Positions 26,271 through 34,828 are shown, numbered from the stretch's first letter. The stretch: 45,095 nucleotides of DNA from Pseudomonas sp. UBA2684 (GCA_002354655.1 DELY01000039.1:1-45095), one strand, 5' to 3'. The notes: generated by a model from the letters alone, not told the origin. Made by a program: numbers and translations.

Positions 26271-26439
26271 CTGTAGGATGGGTGGGGCCGCCTAGGTGGG
26301 GCCGCCTAGGCGAGCCGCGCAGGTGGGGCCTAGGCCGGGCCGCGCAGGTTAGCGGCGCCGGACCGCGCACGTTAGCCGCGTAGAGGCGTAATCCATCATC
26401 TCGGCCGCATGGGTATCGCTGCGCTCAACCCATCCTACA
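26271..26439. repeat. GC-rich element bounded by inverted repeats in the gbuA-gbuR gap
   Basis: TGTAGGATGGGT (26271-26282) is mirrored by ACCCATCCTACA (26428-26439). Inside lie several tandem copies of GGTGGGGCCGCCTAGG-like and GCCGCGCAGGTTAGC-like units (26279-26360), then a GCGTAG/GCGTAA segment. It resembles the other REP-like pairs here (for example 11364-11472) but with internal expansion. It separates the candidate operator from the gbuR start by about 200 bp. Confidence 0.7.
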
Positions 26440-26459
26440 AAGAGCACCCTGGAGCAGCA

Positions 26460-27353
26460 ATGAGCCACGCTTTGCCCGATCTGAAACTGTTGCGCATTTT
26501 CGTCAGCGTGGTGCGTCATCAGGGTTTTGCTGCGGCGCAGCAGGAGTTGAACCTGTCGACCTCGGCGATCAGTACCTACATGAGCCAGTTGGAAGGCCAG
26601 CTCGGCCTGAGCCTGTGCCACCGTGGCCGTGGCGGTTTCAGCCTGACCAGCAAAGGCGAGCTGTTCTATCAGGAAACCCTGCGCCTGCTGGGCGAACTGG
26701 AGGGCTTCGAGCGTTATTCCGCTGCGCTCAAGGGCGAGCTGCGCGGCACCCTCAACCTCGGCGTCCTCGACTCTACTGTCAGCGATCCGGCCTTGCCGTT
26801 GGCCGAGGTGATTGGCGCCTACAGCCAGGAGCATCCGGCGGTGCACCTGCACCTCTCGGTGATGAGCCCCTACGAACTGCAACTGGCGGTGCTGGATAAC
26901 CGCCTGGACCTGGCCATCGGCGCGTTCTCCACGCGCATGAATGGCCTGATCTACCAGCCGCTGTACCGCGAACAGCACTGGCTGTACTGCAGCGAGCGCC
27001 ACTCGCTGTTCACCGAGCGGCGCATCCCGGCCGAGGTGATTACCCAGCAGCGCATGGTCGGGCGCGGTTACTGGAGCCAGGCCGAACTGGCGCGGCATGG
27101 CTTCAAACACAGCGCCGCCACCGTGGAGTCGATGGAAGCGCAGCTGATCCTAGTGCTCTCCGGCGCCTATGTCGGCTACCTGCCGGAGCACTATGCGCAG
27201 CCATGGGTCGAGCAGGGGCGTTTGCGCGTGTTGCTGCCGGCGACCTTCGGCTACCAGGCGCCGTTCTCCCAGATCCTGCGCCGTGGGCGTTCGCGCGAGC
27301 CGCTGTTGCAGACTTTTCGTGATCTGTTGAAGGCGCAACTCAACGCGCAATAG
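26460..27353 (+). CDS. gbuR: LysR-type regulator of guanidinobutyrate catabolism
   Basis: A 297-residue LysR-type regulator. The N-terminal winged helix-turn-helix covers about 1-62 (LKLLRIFVSVVRHQGFAAAQ, then LNLSTSAISTYMSQLEGQLG), and a periplasmic-binding-protein-like co-inducer domain follows. The start at 26460 (MSHALPDLKLL) has GGAG 5 bases upstream; the longer frame would extend into the repeat at 26271-26439. It is divergent from gbuA, the same arrangement as gbuR (PA1422) and gbuA (PA1421) in P. aeruginosa, which is the basis of the name. In that organism GbuR activates gbuA in response to 4-guanidinobutyrate. Confidence 0.85.
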   Translation: MSHALPDLKLLRIFVSVVRHQGFAAAQQELNLSTSAISTYMSQLEGQLGLSLCHRGRGGFSLTSKGELFYQETLRLLGELEGFERYSAALKGELRGTLNLGVLDSTVSDPALPLAEVIGAYSQEHPAVHLHLSVMSPYELQLAVLDNRLDLAIGAFSTRMNGLIYQPLYREQHWLYCSERHSLFTERRIPAEVITQQRMVGRGYWSQAELARHGFKHSAATVESMEAQLILVLSGAYVGYLPEHYAQPWVEQGRLRVLLPATFGYQAPFSQILRRGRSREPLLQTFRDLLKAQLNAQ

Positions 27354-27425
27354 CCTTGCTTGCCGGGCGCTAAGCCGTAGCTGCGTAACGCGCCTGCCGG
27401 GTAAACGTGCCGGTTTGCACGGGGT

Positions 27426-27797
27426 TCAGGCGTTCGCGTAGACCACCAGCTCAACCAGCATCTCTTCGCGGGCCAGGCCGGCAATCACCATCGCGGCCCG
27501 ATTCGGGTAGGGCGCCTGGAAATACTCGGCATAGACCGCGTTGACCGTGGCCAGGTAGCTGCGCTCGGTGACGTAGATCAGCACCTGGACCACCGCATCC
27601 ATGCCGAGTCCGGCGCATTCCAGGGTGTGCTTGAGGTTGTCCAGGGTCTGCCGGGTTTGCGCTTCGATGCCGCCAGGCACGACCTGACCCTGGGTATCGA
27701 TGGGGATCTGCGCGGTGTACAGGGTGCCGTTGCCGATCACCGCCCACTCCAGCGGGGCTTTGGAGGGGAACAGCTGGGTTTTGACTGCCTGTTTCAT
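27426..27797 (-). CDS. RidA-family protein
   Basis: A 123-residue RidA/YjgF/UK114 protein. RidA members hydrolyse reactive enamine/imine intermediates released by PLP enzymes or amine oxidation; others act as specific deaminases. The family arginine that binds the carboxylate is R99 in the PYPNRAAMVIAGL segment, and ENxx-type C-terminal chemistry is present as LVELVVYANA. GGAG lies 6 bases before the ATG. It is 71 bases downstream of the BCCT transporter gene and is probably the last gene of the leftward operon 31922-27426. An imine-handling protein suits a pathway that oxidises or cleaves an amine. Confidence 0.85.
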   Translation of the reverse strand: MKQAVKTQLFPSKAPLEWAVIGNGTLYTAQIPIDTQGQVVPGGIEAQTRQTLDNLKHTLECAGLGMDAVVQVLIYVTERSYLATVNAVYAEYFQAPYPNRAAMVIAGLAREEMLVELVVYANA

Positions 27798-27868
27798 GGC
27801 TCGCTCCGATAGTGGGATAAAAAACAGGGAGGCGGCGGCTGCCGCACTCCCTCAAGCGTTGCGGGGAA

Positions 27869-29431
27869 TTAGAGTTGCTGTTCGTCGGCCATGCGCCGGG
27901 CGATCTGCGGGGCATTCCACAGCGACGGCAGAAGAATCAGCGATACCGGCACGGCGGTGATGACGATGAAGGATTGCAGCGCGCTGATGCCACCGGAGCC
28001 GATGGAGATCAGCAATGCCGCCACCACGCCCATCATCACGCCCCAGAACACCCGAATCTCGGCACGCGGGTGGTCGGTGCCGGTCATCACCATGGAAATG
28101 GTGTAGGTCATGGAGTCGCCGGTGGTGGTGACGAAGATCACCGTGAGGATCAAAAAAAGCACCGACATCAGGTAACCCAGCGGCAACTGCGCGGTGATCG
28201 CCAGCAGCGCGCCGGGCAGGTTGAAGCCGGCGAAGGCCGCGGATACCGAGCCGGGGTTCTGTAGCTCGAAGGCCAGGCCGCTGCCGCCGACAATCGTGAA
28301 CCAGAAGCAGGTGATCAGCGGTGCCACCACCGAGATGGTCAACACCAGCTCGCGCAGGGTGCGGCCACGGGAGATACGTGCGACGAACATCGCCATCAGC
28401 GGACCGTAGCCGAGGAACCAGCCCCAGAAGAACACCGTCCACCAGTCCAGCCAGGCCGGGTCGGCGCGGAAGGTGGCCATGGGAATGAAGGTGTCCAGGT
28501 AGATGCCCATGGCTTGCAGGTAGGCGTCGACGATAAAGCCGGTCGGGCCGAACAGCAGAATGAACAGCATCAGCGCCACGGCCAAGACCACGTTGATCTG
28601 GCTCAACCACTGGATGCCGCGGGCCACCCCGGACACCGCCGAGAGGGTGTAGACCGTTACCAGTACGCCGATGATGGTCAGCTGGGTGCCATAGTCGTTG
28701 CCGATGCCGAAGAGTTTCTCCAGGCCGAAGCTCACTTGCAGACCGAGGAAGCCGATCGGCCCGATGGTGCCGGCGACCACCGCCAGCACGCAGCAGGCGT
28801 CGATCAGTGCGCCGAACCAGCCGTGCATGATCTTCTCGCCGAAAAGCGGATAGAGCAGGGTGCGCGGTTTGAGCGGCAGGCCTTTATCGTAATGCAGGTG
28901 CATCAACACGATGCCGGTCAGGCTGCCGAGGATCGCCCAGGCGAGGAAGCCCCAGTGCATAAAGCTCTGCGCCAGCGCGTTGTAGGCCGCTTGTGGTGTG
29001 CCGCTGACGCCACCGTGCAGCGGTGGCGGCGAGAGGAAGTGGGCCATCGGTTCGGCGGCGGCCCAGAACACGCCGCCGCCGGCCAGCAGGGTGCACATGA
29101 TCACGCAGACCCAGGTGAAGGTCGACATCTCTGGCTTGGCCAGGGCGCCGAGGCGTACCCGGCCGGTGCGGCCGAGGGCCAGGTACAGGCCGATGCCGAA
29201 GGTCAACAGCAGCAGTATCTGCCAATAGGCACCGAACAGCCTGGTCGACCAGGCGAAGGCGGTATTGACCCATTGGGTCATCAGCTCGATGTCCCACAGG
29301 GCGAGGATGGCGAAGAGCAGGACGAAGCCCCCACTCATGAGAAACACCGGGATGTCCACGCCCTGTAGCAGTTTGCTTTTCTCGCCCATGATCGGTATCC
29401 CCGTTTGGGTAGCCGGTTGCGTGCTATTCAT
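27869..29431 (-). CDS. BCCT-family transporter
   Basis: A 520-residue inner-membrane transporter of the betaine/choline/carnitine family with 12 predicted membrane segments. The most recognisable part is WWTVFFWGWFLGYGPLMAMF followed by VARISRGRTLREL, which corresponds to the family signature. The aromatic box reads WGWF instead of the WAWW typical of glycine-betaine carriers, so the cargo may be a different zwitterion. There is no long regulatory C-terminal tail as in osmosensing BetP, which favours a nutritional role. AGGAGG lies 5 bases before ATG. It sits between the M19-like gene (47-bp gap) and ridA in the leftward operon. The 29444-29456 palindrome (ACAAGA-A-TCTTGT) lies just upstream. 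Confidence 0.9.
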   Translation of the reverse strand: MNSTQPATQTGIPIMGEKSKLLQGVDIPVFLMSGGFVLLFAILALWDIELMTQWVNTAFAWSTRLFGAYWQILLLLTFGIGLYLALGRTGRVRLGALAKPEMSTFTWVCVIMCTLLAGGGVFWAAAEPMAHFLSPPPLHGGVSGTPQAAYNALAQSFMHWGFLAWAILGSLTGIVLMHLHYDKGLPLKPRTLLYPLFGEKIMHGWFGALIDACCVLAVVAGTIGPIGFLGLQVSFGLEKLFGIGNDYGTQLTIIGVLVTVYTLSAVSGVARGIQWLSQINVVLAVALMLFILLFGPTGFIVDAYLQAMGIYLDTFIPMATFRADPAWLDWWTVFFWGWFLGYGPLMAMFVARISRGRTLRELVLTISVVAPLITCFWFTIVGGSGLAFELQNPGSVSAAFAGFNLPGALLAITAQLPLGYLMSVLFLILTVIFVTTTGDSMTYTISMVMTGTDHPRAEIRVFWGVMMGVVAALLISIGSGGISALQSFIVITAVPVSLILLPSLWNAPQIARRMADEQQL

Positions 29432-29478
29432 TACAGCCTCCTGACAAGAATCTTGTATTTATGGGTTGTTCAGGACCG

Positions 29479-30468
29479 TTATTGAGCGGCTTCGAGCCCC
29501 TGTTCCAAGGTTCTCAGCCAGTTGAGGCCCATCACCTTGGCGGTGTCCTCGGCAGTGAAACCACGCTGCAGCAGGCCCTGGGTGATGTGCGGGAAATCGC
29601 GGCTGTCGCCGAACCAGCCGAGGGGCTTGGGCCAATCGGCATTGCTCGCCGAGCCCTCGCCATAGTCGACCTGCTTCGACCAGCGCCCGCTGCGCATCCA
29701 CTCCAGCACCGACTGCGGCTGGTTCTGGCACAGGTCGGTGCCGATGCCGATATGCTCGATACCCATCAGGTCGGCGGTGCGCGCGACCATGTCGCAGAAC
29801 TGCGCAAGCGTGCATGCCGAGCCGTTGTGCAGGTGGAAGGGGTACAGGCTGAAACCGAGCAGGCCACCAGAGCGGCCCAGCTCGCGCAGCACGGTTTCCG
29901 ACTTGTTGCGCTTGGCCGGGTGGAAGAACGCCGGGTTGGCGTGGGAGATGATGATCGGCCGGCTCGACAGTTCGATCGCCTCCAGGGTGCTGCGCTCGGC
30001 GCTGTGCGACATGTCGATAAGCATGCCGACGCGGTTCATCTCGGCAATCGCCTGCTTGCCGAAGCGGGTGATGCCGCTGTCGTTGCCCTCGTAGCAACCG
30101 CTGGCCAGCAGGCTTTGGTTGTTGTAGGTCAGCTGCATAATCAGCAGGTTGAGCTGGCGGAACACCTCGATCAGGGCGATATCGTCCTCGATCGGCGAGC
30201 AGTTCTGTGCCCCGAAGAACACCCCGACCTTGCCCAATTGCTTGGCCCGGCGGATGTCGGCCGCGCCGGCCACCGGCATGATCAGGTCGCCGTGCTGCTC
30301 GAAGCGACGGTTCCATTCGCCGAGGCGACTCAGGGTCTCGCGGGCGTTTTCGTGGTAGACCAGGGTCGCGTGTACCGCGCTGACCCCGCCTTCGCGCAGT
30401 TGGTTGAAGATGTCGCGGTCCCAGTTGGAGTACTGCAGACCATCGATCACGATCAGCTCATCATGCAT
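29479..30468 (-). CDS. M19 (renal dipeptidase-like) hydrolase with altered metal site
   Basis: A 329-residue TIM-barrel protein of the membrane-dipeptidase family M19. Two histidine ligands (IDMSHSAE and IISHANPA) and the catalytic-site aspartate (GIGTDLCQ) are conserved. The N-terminal HxD pair found in active dipeptidases (DGHNDLP) is replaced by DGLQYSNWD, and the bridging glutamate position reads GAQNC (Gln). From memory, a subfamily with the same DGLxxxxW start occurs beside the dimethylglycine/betaine catabolic genes of Pseudomonas (PA5396 type). Classical dipeptidase activity is therefore doubtful. GAGGAGG lies 7 bases before ATG, and it starts 11 bases after the aldehyde dehydrogenase stop, so the two are certainly cotranscribed. 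Confidence 0.85.
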   Translation of the reverse strand: MHDELIVIDGLQYSNWDRDIFNQLREGGVSAVHATLVYHENARETLSRLGEWNRRFEQHGDLIMPVAGAADIRRAKQLGKVGVFFGAQNCSPIEDDIALIEVFRQLNLLIMQLTYNNQSLLASGCYEGNDSGITRFGKQAIAEMNRVGMLIDMSHSAERSTLEAIELSSRPIIISHANPAFFHPAKRNKSETVLRELGRSGGLLGFSLYPFHLHNGSACTLAQFCDMVARTADLMGIEHIGIGTDLCQNQPQSVLEWMRSGRWSKQVDYGEGSASNADWPKPLGWFGDSRDFPHITQGLLQRGFTAEDTAKVMGLNWLRTLEQGLEAAQ

Positions 30469-30479
30469 GGCGCACCTCC

Positions 30480-31922
30480 TCAGGCACGGATGTAGGTGGT
30501 TTTGACCACGGTGTAGAACTCGCGGGCGTACTGGCCCTGTTCGCGTGGGCCGAAGCTGGAGTTTTTGCGGCCACCAAACGGCACGTGGTAATCGGTGCCG
30601 GCGGTCGGTAGGTTGACCATCACGCAGCCGGTCTTGGCGCGCCGCTTGAAGTCGCTGGCGACTTTTAGCGACTGGGTCATGATCCCGGCGGTAAGGCCGA
30701 AGTCGGTGTCGTTGAGGGTGGCCAGGGCCTGCTCGTAGTCAGCGACCTTGATCACGCAGGCGATCGGGCCGAACACCTCGTCGCGGTTGATCTGCATGTC
30801 GTTGCGGGTGTCGACGAACAGCGCCGGGCGCATATAGAAGCCCTCGTATTCTTCCTCGATGCGTTCGCCACCGCAGGCCAGGCGAGCCCCCTCGGCCTTG
30901 GCCTGCTCGATGTAGCGCAAGTTCTGCTCGAGCTGCTTGCCGTCGATCACCGCGCCGATCTGCACGCCCTCGCGCAGCGGGTAGCCGACCTTGAGTTGGC
31001 CCATACGCTCGATCAGGGCCGCAACGAAGCGGTCGTGCACCCCGGCGGTGACGATCAACCGCGAGGAGGCGGTGCACTTCTGCCCGGTGCCGAAGAACGC
31101 GCCGTTCAGCGCACAGTCCACGGCCTGCTCTAGGTCGGCATCGTCGAGCACGATCAGGGCGTTCTTGCTGCCCATCTCCAACTGGCAGCGGACGAAGTTG
31201 GCGGCGGTGGCGCTGGCGACCTTGCGCCCGGTCTGCACCGAGCCGGTAAAGCTCAGCGCGTTGATCTTGGACGAATGAATCAGCGCGTCGCCAACCGTGG
31301 CCCCGCTGCCCATGACCAGGTTGAAGGTGCCGGCCGGCAGGCCCTGGCGGGCGATGATCTCGGTCAGCGACCAGGCACTGGCCGGTACCGCGTTGGCCGG
31401 TTTGAACACCACGGCGTTACCGAAGGCCAGGGCCGGGGCGATCTTCCAGGCGGCGGTGGCCATGGGGAAGTTCCACGGGGTGATGATGGCGACCACGCCC
31501 ACCGGCTCGCGGCGCGTTTCGATTTCCACGCCAGGGCGTACCGAATCGGCGGTCTCGCCCATCTGCCGCAGCACTTCGGCGGCGTAATACTGGAAGAACT
31601 GGCCGGAGCGATAAACTTCACCTGTGCCCTCGGCGAGGGTTTTGCCTTCCTCCCGCGCAAGCTGCTCGCCCAACTCGGCCTTGCGGGCGATCAATTCGTC
31701 GCCGATGGCCATCAGCACCTGATAGCGTTGTTCGAGACCGCTGCACTGCCACGCGGCCTGCCCGGCGTGGGCCGCGACGAGGGCCTGCTCGACTTGCTCG
31801 GCGTCGGCCTGGGCGTACCGGCCGAGCACGTCCTGAATGTTCGCCGGGCTGACGTTGGTCACCGTGGTGGCGCCCGTGACCCACTCACCCTGGATGTAGT
31901 TGCGGAAAATATCAGTGGACAT
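30480..31922 (-). CDS. NAD(P)-dependent aldehyde dehydrogenase
   Basis: A 480-residue soluble aldehyde dehydrogenase. Visible catalytic features are the oxyanion N151 in TPWNFP, the general base E249 in QLEMGSKN and the nucleophile C283 in GQKCTASS, with the cofactor motif FTGSVQTG near 225-232. It resembles the semialdehyde dehydrogenases of the alpha-ketoglutaric-semialdehyde type, but the substrate is not determined. I start it at 31922 (MSTDIF) with GGAGG 5 bases upstream; a GTG two codons earlier is within the Shine-Dalgarno spacing. It is the first gene of the leftward operon and is divergent from a LysR gene. In the pathway it should oxidise an aldehyde released from the imported compound. 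Confidence 0.9.
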   Translation of the reverse strand: MSTDIFRNYIQGEWVTGATTVTNVSPANIQDVLGRYAQADAEQVEQALVAAHAGQAAWQCSGLEQRYQVLMAIGDELIARKAELGEQLAREEGKTLAEGTGEVYRSGQFFQYYAAEVLRQMGETADSVRPGVEIETRREPVGVVAIITPWNFPMATAAWKIAPALAFGNAVVFKPANAVPASAWSLTEIIARQGLPAGTFNLVMGSGATVGDALIHSSKINALSFTGSVQTGRKVASATAANFVRCQLEMGSKNALIVLDDADLEQAVDCALNGAFFGTGQKCTASSRLIVTAGVHDRFVAALIERMGQLKVGYPLREGVQIGAVIDGKQLEQNLRYIEQAKAEGARLACGGERIEEEYEGFYMRPALFVDTRNDMQINRDEVFGPIACVIKVADYEQALATLNDTDFGLTAGIMTQSLKVASDFKRRAKTGCVMVNLPTAGTDYHVPFGGRKNSSFGPREQGQYAREFYTVVKTTYIRA

Positions 31923-31998
31923 ATGCACCTCCTCTCAAGCTGTAGCCGAATGGTAGGTGCGCTCCGAAATAAACTAAAATTAATAGTAAATATTGTTT

Positions 31999-32015
31999 GA
32001 TAAGGAAAACTTACC
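31999..32015. promoter_or_regulatory. TAAG-N5-CTTA operator at the divergent ALDH/LysR promoter
   Basis: GATAAG-GAAAA-CTTACC lies directly against the LysR ATG (32016). Its core TAAG-N5-CTTA is a T-N11-A LysR-type box. The same half-sites and spacing recur at 32950-32966. The 90-bp gap is AT-rich (AAACTAAAATTAATAG), in contrast to its surroundings. A site overlapping the regulator's own translation start suggests autoregulation. Confidence 0.6.
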
Positions 32016-32933
32016 ATGCTGCCCGAGCTGAAGATCGCCCAACTGCGGCATTTCGTCTGGGTCGCCGAGCTGCAGGGTTTCCACGCTGCGGCGGAGAAGG
32101 CGCACCGCACCCAGCCGGCGATTTCCCTGTCGATCCGCGACCTGGAAGGCAAGCTCGGTCAGGCCGTGTTCGAGAAGCGCAACGCGCGGGCGGCACGACC
32201 GGAGCTAACACCCTTCGGCTTGCAATTCATGGCTTACGCCAAGGAGCTGATTGCCCACCACGATCGGGTGGTCAACGACATGTACCTGATCGCCCAGCAC
32301 AAGTCCGGGCACCTGCGCATCGCCTCGGTGCCCTCGATCGCCAGCCGTTTGCTACCGGGCATCCTCACCCGCTTTATCGGCGATGCCACCGACCTGCACG
32401 TGAGCCTGTTCGACGACAGCTCCGAAGCGGTGTTGGCGATGGTCGAAAACCAGCAGGTGGATTTCGGCATCGCCAGCCTGTGGGAGGCGGACAGCGACAT
32501 CCGCTTCACCCCCATCTGGGAGGACAGCGTCGGGGTGGTTTGCCACCGCAACCACCGCCTGGCCGGCGAGGCGCAACTGAGTTGGCAGCAACTGCGCGGC
32601 GAGCGCCTGATCGCCAATGGCACCTCGCGCTTGCTGGCCGGCACCGAGGCCGAAGAACTGGTCGACGGCTCGCAGTTCTATATGTCCAACATGATTTCCC
32701 TCCTGGCCATGCTCGACGCCGGCATGGGCATCACCACCCTGCCGCGCTTCGCCTTTCCACCGGAATATAGCCAGCTGCGCTTCATCCCCCTGAGCGACCC
32801 TCTGGTGACGCGCGACATTGGCATCGTGTGCCTGGCCAACCGTTCGCTGCCGGTGGCGGCCCAGGCATTGTTCGAATTCATTCTGCGGGACAATGAATTG
32901 AATCCGAGTACGGCTGAAAGCGCCTCGTCCTGA
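32016..32933 (+). CDS. LysR-type transcriptional regulator of the orphan catabolic cluster
   Basis: A 305-residue LysR-family regulator with a winged helix-turn-helix at about 5-65 (QLRHFVWVAELQGFHAAAEK, then RTQPAISLSIRDLEGKLG) and a two-lobed co-inducer domain (SGHLRIASVPSIASRLLPGI; MLDAGMGITTLP). It is divergent from the aldehyde dehydrogenase operon and points the same way as the 33107-36351 genes. Matching T-N11-A palindromes at 31999-32015 and 32950-32966 lie on either side of this gene, so it probably controls both arms. AAGGA lies 9 bases before ATG. The inducer is unknown and is presumably the imported substrate or an intermediate. Confidence 0.9.
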   Translation: MLPELKIAQLRHFVWVAELQGFHAAAEKAHRTQPAISLSIRDLEGKLGQAVFEKRNARAARPELTPFGLQFMAYAKELIAHHDRVVNDMYLIAQHKSGHLRIASVPSIASRLLPGILTRFIGDATDLHVSLFDDSSEAVLAMVENQQVDFGIASLWEADSDIRFTPIWEDSVGVVCHRNHRLAGEAQLSWQQLRGERLIANGTSRLLAGTEAEELVDGSQFYMSNMISLLAMLDAGMGITTLPRFAFPPEYSQLRFIPLSDPLVTRDIGIVCLANRSLPVAAQALFEFILRDNELNPSTAESASS

Positions 32934-32949
32934 TCGAGGTGGCGATGTA

Positions 32950-32966
32950 GATAAGTTTCACTTATC
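32950..32966. promoter_or_regulatory. Perfect GATAAGT-TTC-ACTTATC palindrome upstream of the 573-residue protein gene
   Basis: A perfect 7-bp inverted repeat with a 3-base centre, containing TAAG-N5-CTTA in T-N11-A spacing. It lies 17 bases after the LysR stop and 141 bases before the next start. It shares both half-sites with the box at 31999-32015. The 173-bp gap and this box suggest that the downstream genes have their own LysR-controlled promoter. Confidence 0.65.
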
Positions 32967-33106
32967 AGCTGATAGGGCGATCTGAATTGCTCCAGGCGCG
33001 GCGCTGCACCACCATCGGCGGCAGAAAACAACAATCCGCCGCTCCCCCCTCAAGGCCCTTGGTTGGCCGAGTTGTCGGGTGCAGTGCGCCAGTCGAGGGC
33101 CAGCCC

Positions 33107-34828
33107 ATGAGCATTCCTTCCCCTATCGATATCGCCAGTGGCGAGGCCCAGGCCTTGCGTCTGCGTCCCCCCCATGTGGTGATGGACCTGGAGCGTCTCG
33201 GCAGTCTGCACCAGAGCCGCCTGAGCTTTATGCGCAGCCTGGTGCGCAAGATCATGCGCGAGGGCTGGCGCATCGAGCCGCGGCGTTTCGAGCTGGATGC
33301 CGAGGGCTACGGCACGGTGATCTACCGGGTACAGACCGCCGGCGACCGCTTCAGCTTCGTGCTGTTCTCCCAGTACCTGGCCCCGGACAAGCGCAACGAC
33401 AGGGTGATCGCCAGCGAGTGGGACCTGACCATGGCCCTGTGTGAGGGCGAGGTGGATGACGATTATGTCGAGTACCTGCGCCGCAACGTTCCGTTGCAGG
33501 AAGCCGGGCGCCTGGACGCGCGGGTCATGGTGCTGTCGCGGGCCAATCGCAGTGTGCGCAACTTCGACAGCGTGGTGGCGGCCCTGAGCGCCGGCGAGCA
33601 GCCTGCGGTCGAGCAGATCGCCCGGGTCGGCTACCTATACCGCACCACTGCGGTCTATGGCAGCGGCAAACTGGGCATGGCCGACTGGGAGAAGGTCAGC
33701 GCCAAGCACCCGGACTTCGCCCGGCCCTTCGCCGCCGAGATGTTCAATTGCTTCATGCTGCGCAACTTCAGCTTGCAGCAGGCCGAATACATCGCCCGTC
33801 AGCGCGCCCCGGATACCGCGGTACCTCTGCAACCGGCGCTCAAGCGCTATTTCGGCATCGGCAATTCCACCGGGCTGGGCATGGCGCCTTACCTGATCAA
33901 CCACCCGCAATTGATCAGCCGTTGGGTCGAAATGCGCGAACTGGCTCTGGCCCGGGTGCGTAGCCTCGGCCAAGTCACCGCCGAACGCCTCGCTCGCCTA
34001 CATGTGTTGGTCGCGCGCGGTATTCAGCATATCCAGCAGACCGTCACCGAAGATGCCTGGCAGACCGAGAACAACCGGGTGGTGCTGGAGGACTTCGCCG
34101 CGCTGCAGGACTGGCTCGCCACCCAGCAGTTGGCGAGCTGGACGCCGCTATTGGCCTGGGCCGAGCGCCAACTCAGCTTGCAGGGCCAGGAGCTGCTCAA
34201 CAGTGTGTTATTGGAACTCTACCCAGAACTGGTCGACAGCCTGGAAGAGCGCTTCACCCTGAGCGAATCCCTCGACCTGCAACCGCAGATGCCGGTCGAT
34301 GAGTTACGCACCTTGATTGAACAGCACTATGCCTGGGCCCTGGCCATCGACTTCGACGCCGAGGGGGCTACCGAGACGTTCTGGTACCGCTCCGAGGAGA
34401 AACAGGAACCGCGCCTGGGCAACTGCAACCTGGAGGGCGGTCGCGACAAGCAGATGCCGCTGGGCATCGGCTACCTGGCGCAGCAGTGCCATCGACAACT
34501 GTGTGCCTACCTGGATGAGCACCCGCAGCACTGCACGGCCAGCTTCCTCCTGCGCCACCCTGAACTACGCGGCATTGTGCGGCGCATGCAGAGCATGGCC
34601 AAGACCCACTACGGCGAGATCCAGGCCAACCTGCTGGATCGCGACGTGCTGCCGATGCACCTGCTGCGCTGCAAACTGGCGTTCTTCGGCGTCAGCAAGT
34701 TCGACCCGCGCTCGCGCCTGTGGGTGCGCAATACCATGTTCCAGGGCGCGCCGCTGTTCGAGGATATCGGCCAGCCGTTCGAGGACGATTGGTTCCTGCC
34801 ACTGGCCCCGACCGTGGAGAGCCGCTGA
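33107..34828 (+). CDS. Uncharacterised 573-residue protein
   Basis: I do not recognise this family. The product is soluble and acidic-to-neutral, without signal peptide or membrane segments, and rich in charged helices. Recognisable stretches for searching are SFMRSLVRKIMREGWRIEPR near the N-terminus, FGIGNSTGLGMAPYLI in the middle and RLGNCNLEGGRDKQMPLG in the C-terminal third. The start at 33107 (MSIPSPIDI) has GAGGG 7 bases upstream; longer in-frame starts lack one. Its stop TGA overlaps the next ATG (TGATG), so it is translationally coupled to the DUF3726-like protein and the two probably act together. It is preceded by a LysR-type palindrome and belongs to the putative catabolic regulon. 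An unknown enzyme is the likeliest reading, but no catalytic motif is evident. Confidence 0.85.
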   Translation: MSIPSPIDIASGEAQALRLRPPHVVMDLERLGSLHQSRLSFMRSLVRKIMREGWRIEPRRFELDAEGYGTVIYRVQTAGDRFSFVLFSQYLAPDKRNDRVIASEWDLTMALCEGEVDDDYVEYLRRNVPLQEAGRLDARVMVLSRANRSVRNFDSVVAALSAGEQPAVEQIARVGYLYRTTAVYGSGKLGMADWEKVSAKHPDFARPFAAEMFNCFMLRNFSLQQAEYIARQRAPDTAVPLQPALKRYFGIGNSTGLGMAPYLINHPQLISRWVEMRELALARVRSLGQVTAERLARLHVLVARGIQHIQQTVTEDAWQTENNRVVLEDFAALQDWLATQQLASWTPLLAWAERQLSLQGQELLNSVLLELYPELVDSLEERFTLSESLDLQPQMPVDELRTLIEQHYAWALAIDFDAEGATETFWYRSEEKQEPRLGNCNLEGGRDKQMPLGIGYLAQQCHRQLCAYLDEHPQHCTASFLLRHPELRGIVRRMQSMAKTHYGEIQANLLDRDVLPMHLLRCKLAFFGVSKFDPRSRLWVRNTMFQGAPLFEDIGQPFEDDWFLPLAPTVESR

